DNA from: Falsarthrobacter nasiphocae
GTDB taxonomy: Bacteria > Actinomycetota > Actinomycetes > Actinomycetales > Micrococcaceae
Reading direction: 5' to 3'
Length of the DNA stretch: 64,000 bases
NCBI RefSeq assembly: GCF_031456275.1
Contig: NZ_JAVDUI010000001.1
Coordinates: 1,694,965 to 1,758,964 of the forward strand
The first letter of the stretch is position 1, and each line of letters begins with the position of its first letter. The translations under genes and the position numbers were made by a program. The notes under the pieces were generated by a model that did no database searches, had not been told where the DNA came from, and saw only the letters and a list, made by a program, of their open reading frames with translations. Below, piece after piece: positions 63,436-64,000 of this stretch.

Positions 63436-64000
63436 ATGCCCAGTTCCCGTGCAGCCGATCCGAGCGGAGCCCCTGGACGGGTCAAGCTCATTGCCGTGCT
63501 CGCCCTCGTCCTGTGGGTGTGTCTTGCAGGCATTGGCGGACCGCTGGTCGGCAAACTCGGCAGTGTCCAGAACAATGACACGCAGTCCTTCCTGCCGGAC
63601 GGGGCTCAATCCACCCAGGTGGCTCGCAGTCTTGAGGACTTCAAGACGGAGGAGTCGCTTCCACTGTTCATCACGGTGGAAAAGGACTCGCGAATGGGAC
63701 GAGAGGACTTTGCGCAGGCTCAGGGGTACGCGAAGGGCCTGATTGGCTTGTCCATCCCAGGGCTCAGCGGCACGCTGGGCGACTACCTGGTGACGAAGGA
63801 CGCGCCGCCTCTGATCCCGTCGGAAGACGGCTCCGCATTCCTCATCCCTGTGAATCTCGCAGCAGACAAGGTCGACGGGAACATCACCCCGGACGGGGCG
63901 TCGAAAGAGAAGCAGATCTCGAACGTCATCGTGGACGAGCTCCGCGAGAATCGCCCCGAGATCCAAGGTGCGACGGTTCTGGTCACAGGTCCGGCCGCAT
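63436..64000 (+). CDS. MMPL-family RND transporter, 5' part
   Basis: The frame is open from ATG 63436 past the end of the window (188 codons seen). A short polar N-terminus is followed by a first membrane helix, VKLIAVLALVLWVCLAGIGG, then an extracytoplasmic porter-like domain. It opens VQNNDTQSFLPDGAQSTQVA with SLPLFITVEKDS, the standard start of actinobacterial MMPL proteins that export lipids or metabolites. AGAGAAG precedes the ATG by about 9 bases. The rest of the transporter lies outside, so function cannot be refined. A G10 run lies upstream. Confidence 0.85.
   Translation, partial: MPSSRAADPSGAPGRVKLIAVLALVLWVCLAGIGGPLVGKLGSVQNNDTQSFLPDGAQSTQVARSLEDFKTEESLPLFITVEKDSRMGREDFAQAQGYAKGLIGLSIPGLSGTLGDYLVTKDAPPLIPSEDGSAFLIPVNLAADKVDGNITPDGASKEKQISNVIVDELRENRPEIQGATVLVTGPAA

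Noticed and set aside
61648-63990. Attachment-site duplication of the tRNA-Asn 3' end
   Set aside because: I found no second copy of the T-arm/acceptor sequence in the remaining 2.3 kb, so no integrated element can be delimited here.

Overview
The window is very GC-rich (about 70% by eye), densely coded DNA from an actinobacterium. Gene content and order point to the Micrococcales, and Micrococcaceae-like is my best guess: guaA followed by a DUF4011-type helicase-like gene; a 5-formyl-THF cyclo-ligase/galU/rimJ/SepX-like block; acyl-CoA carboxylase accA3/maf/accE/accD/birA; gatCAB; ligA; glyS/dusB/dgt/dnaG; a SAM-IV riboswitch; and heavy use of GTG/TTG starts and 4-base stop/start overlaps. 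Nothing marks it as a plasmid or prophage. It reads as chromosome, with small accessory pockets at about 18.5-20.3 kb, 27.5-29.4 kb and 61.8-63.4 kb.

Layout. 1-5.3 kb: 3' part of guaA, a giant degenerate helicase/nuclease-like gene and a coupled small ORF. 5.4-9.6 kb: SAF-domain protein, 5-formyl-THF cyclo-ligase, galU, RimJ-like acetyltransferase and a SepX/GlpR-like membrane protein. 9.5-14.1 kb: TPR protein, divergent BadF-type kinase and an MHS-type transporter. 14.1-26.1 kb: the acyl-CoA carboxylase locus (biotinylated alpha chain, beta chain, epsilon chain, biotin ligase), with maf, a DUF885 metallopeptidase-like gene and an inserted glycosyltransferase/O-acetyltransferase pair. A PH-domain protein and a class III cyclase follow birA in an overlapping operon. 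26.2-27.5 kb: Mn(II) importer with an unusual operator. 27.6-29.2 kb: two convergent genes for Tat-exported proteins, one interrupted after its start codon by a C10 tract.

29.4-44.6 kb: NAD-dependent DNA ligase, an inositol-monophosphatase/GNAT fusion, gatCAB, threonine catabolism (tdh-kbl), a lipoprotein HNH nuclease that appears to start at CTG, a CPBP protease and a heterodimeric ABC exporter. 44.6-53.1 kb: SAM-IV riboswitch with metX, DUF485/ActP acetate uptake, an LLM flavin oxidoreductase with its FMN reductase, an SGNH hydrolase, an esterase, an S4 RNA-binding protein and a DUF606 transporter. 53.2-60 kb: glyS, GNAT, dusB, dgt, dnaG. 60-64 kb: a GT-C glycosyltransferase, tRNA-Asn, an AT-richer pocket with an orphan ORF, a third Tat-exported protein and the start of an MMPL transporter.

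The most interesting signal is a possible contingency system. The only three G/C homopolymers of ten that I noticed all sit at surface or export genes. One lies inside codons 3-6 of a Tat-exported protein, where any length change that is not a multiple of three gives a stop within about three codons. The other two lie upstream of another Tat-exported protein and of an MMPL transporter. Three Tat precursors here share one signal-peptide pattern. Also notable are a palindromic operator centred on the mntH start codon and a recurring pattern of -10-like hexamers 6-8 nt before start codons, which suggests leaderless mRNAs.
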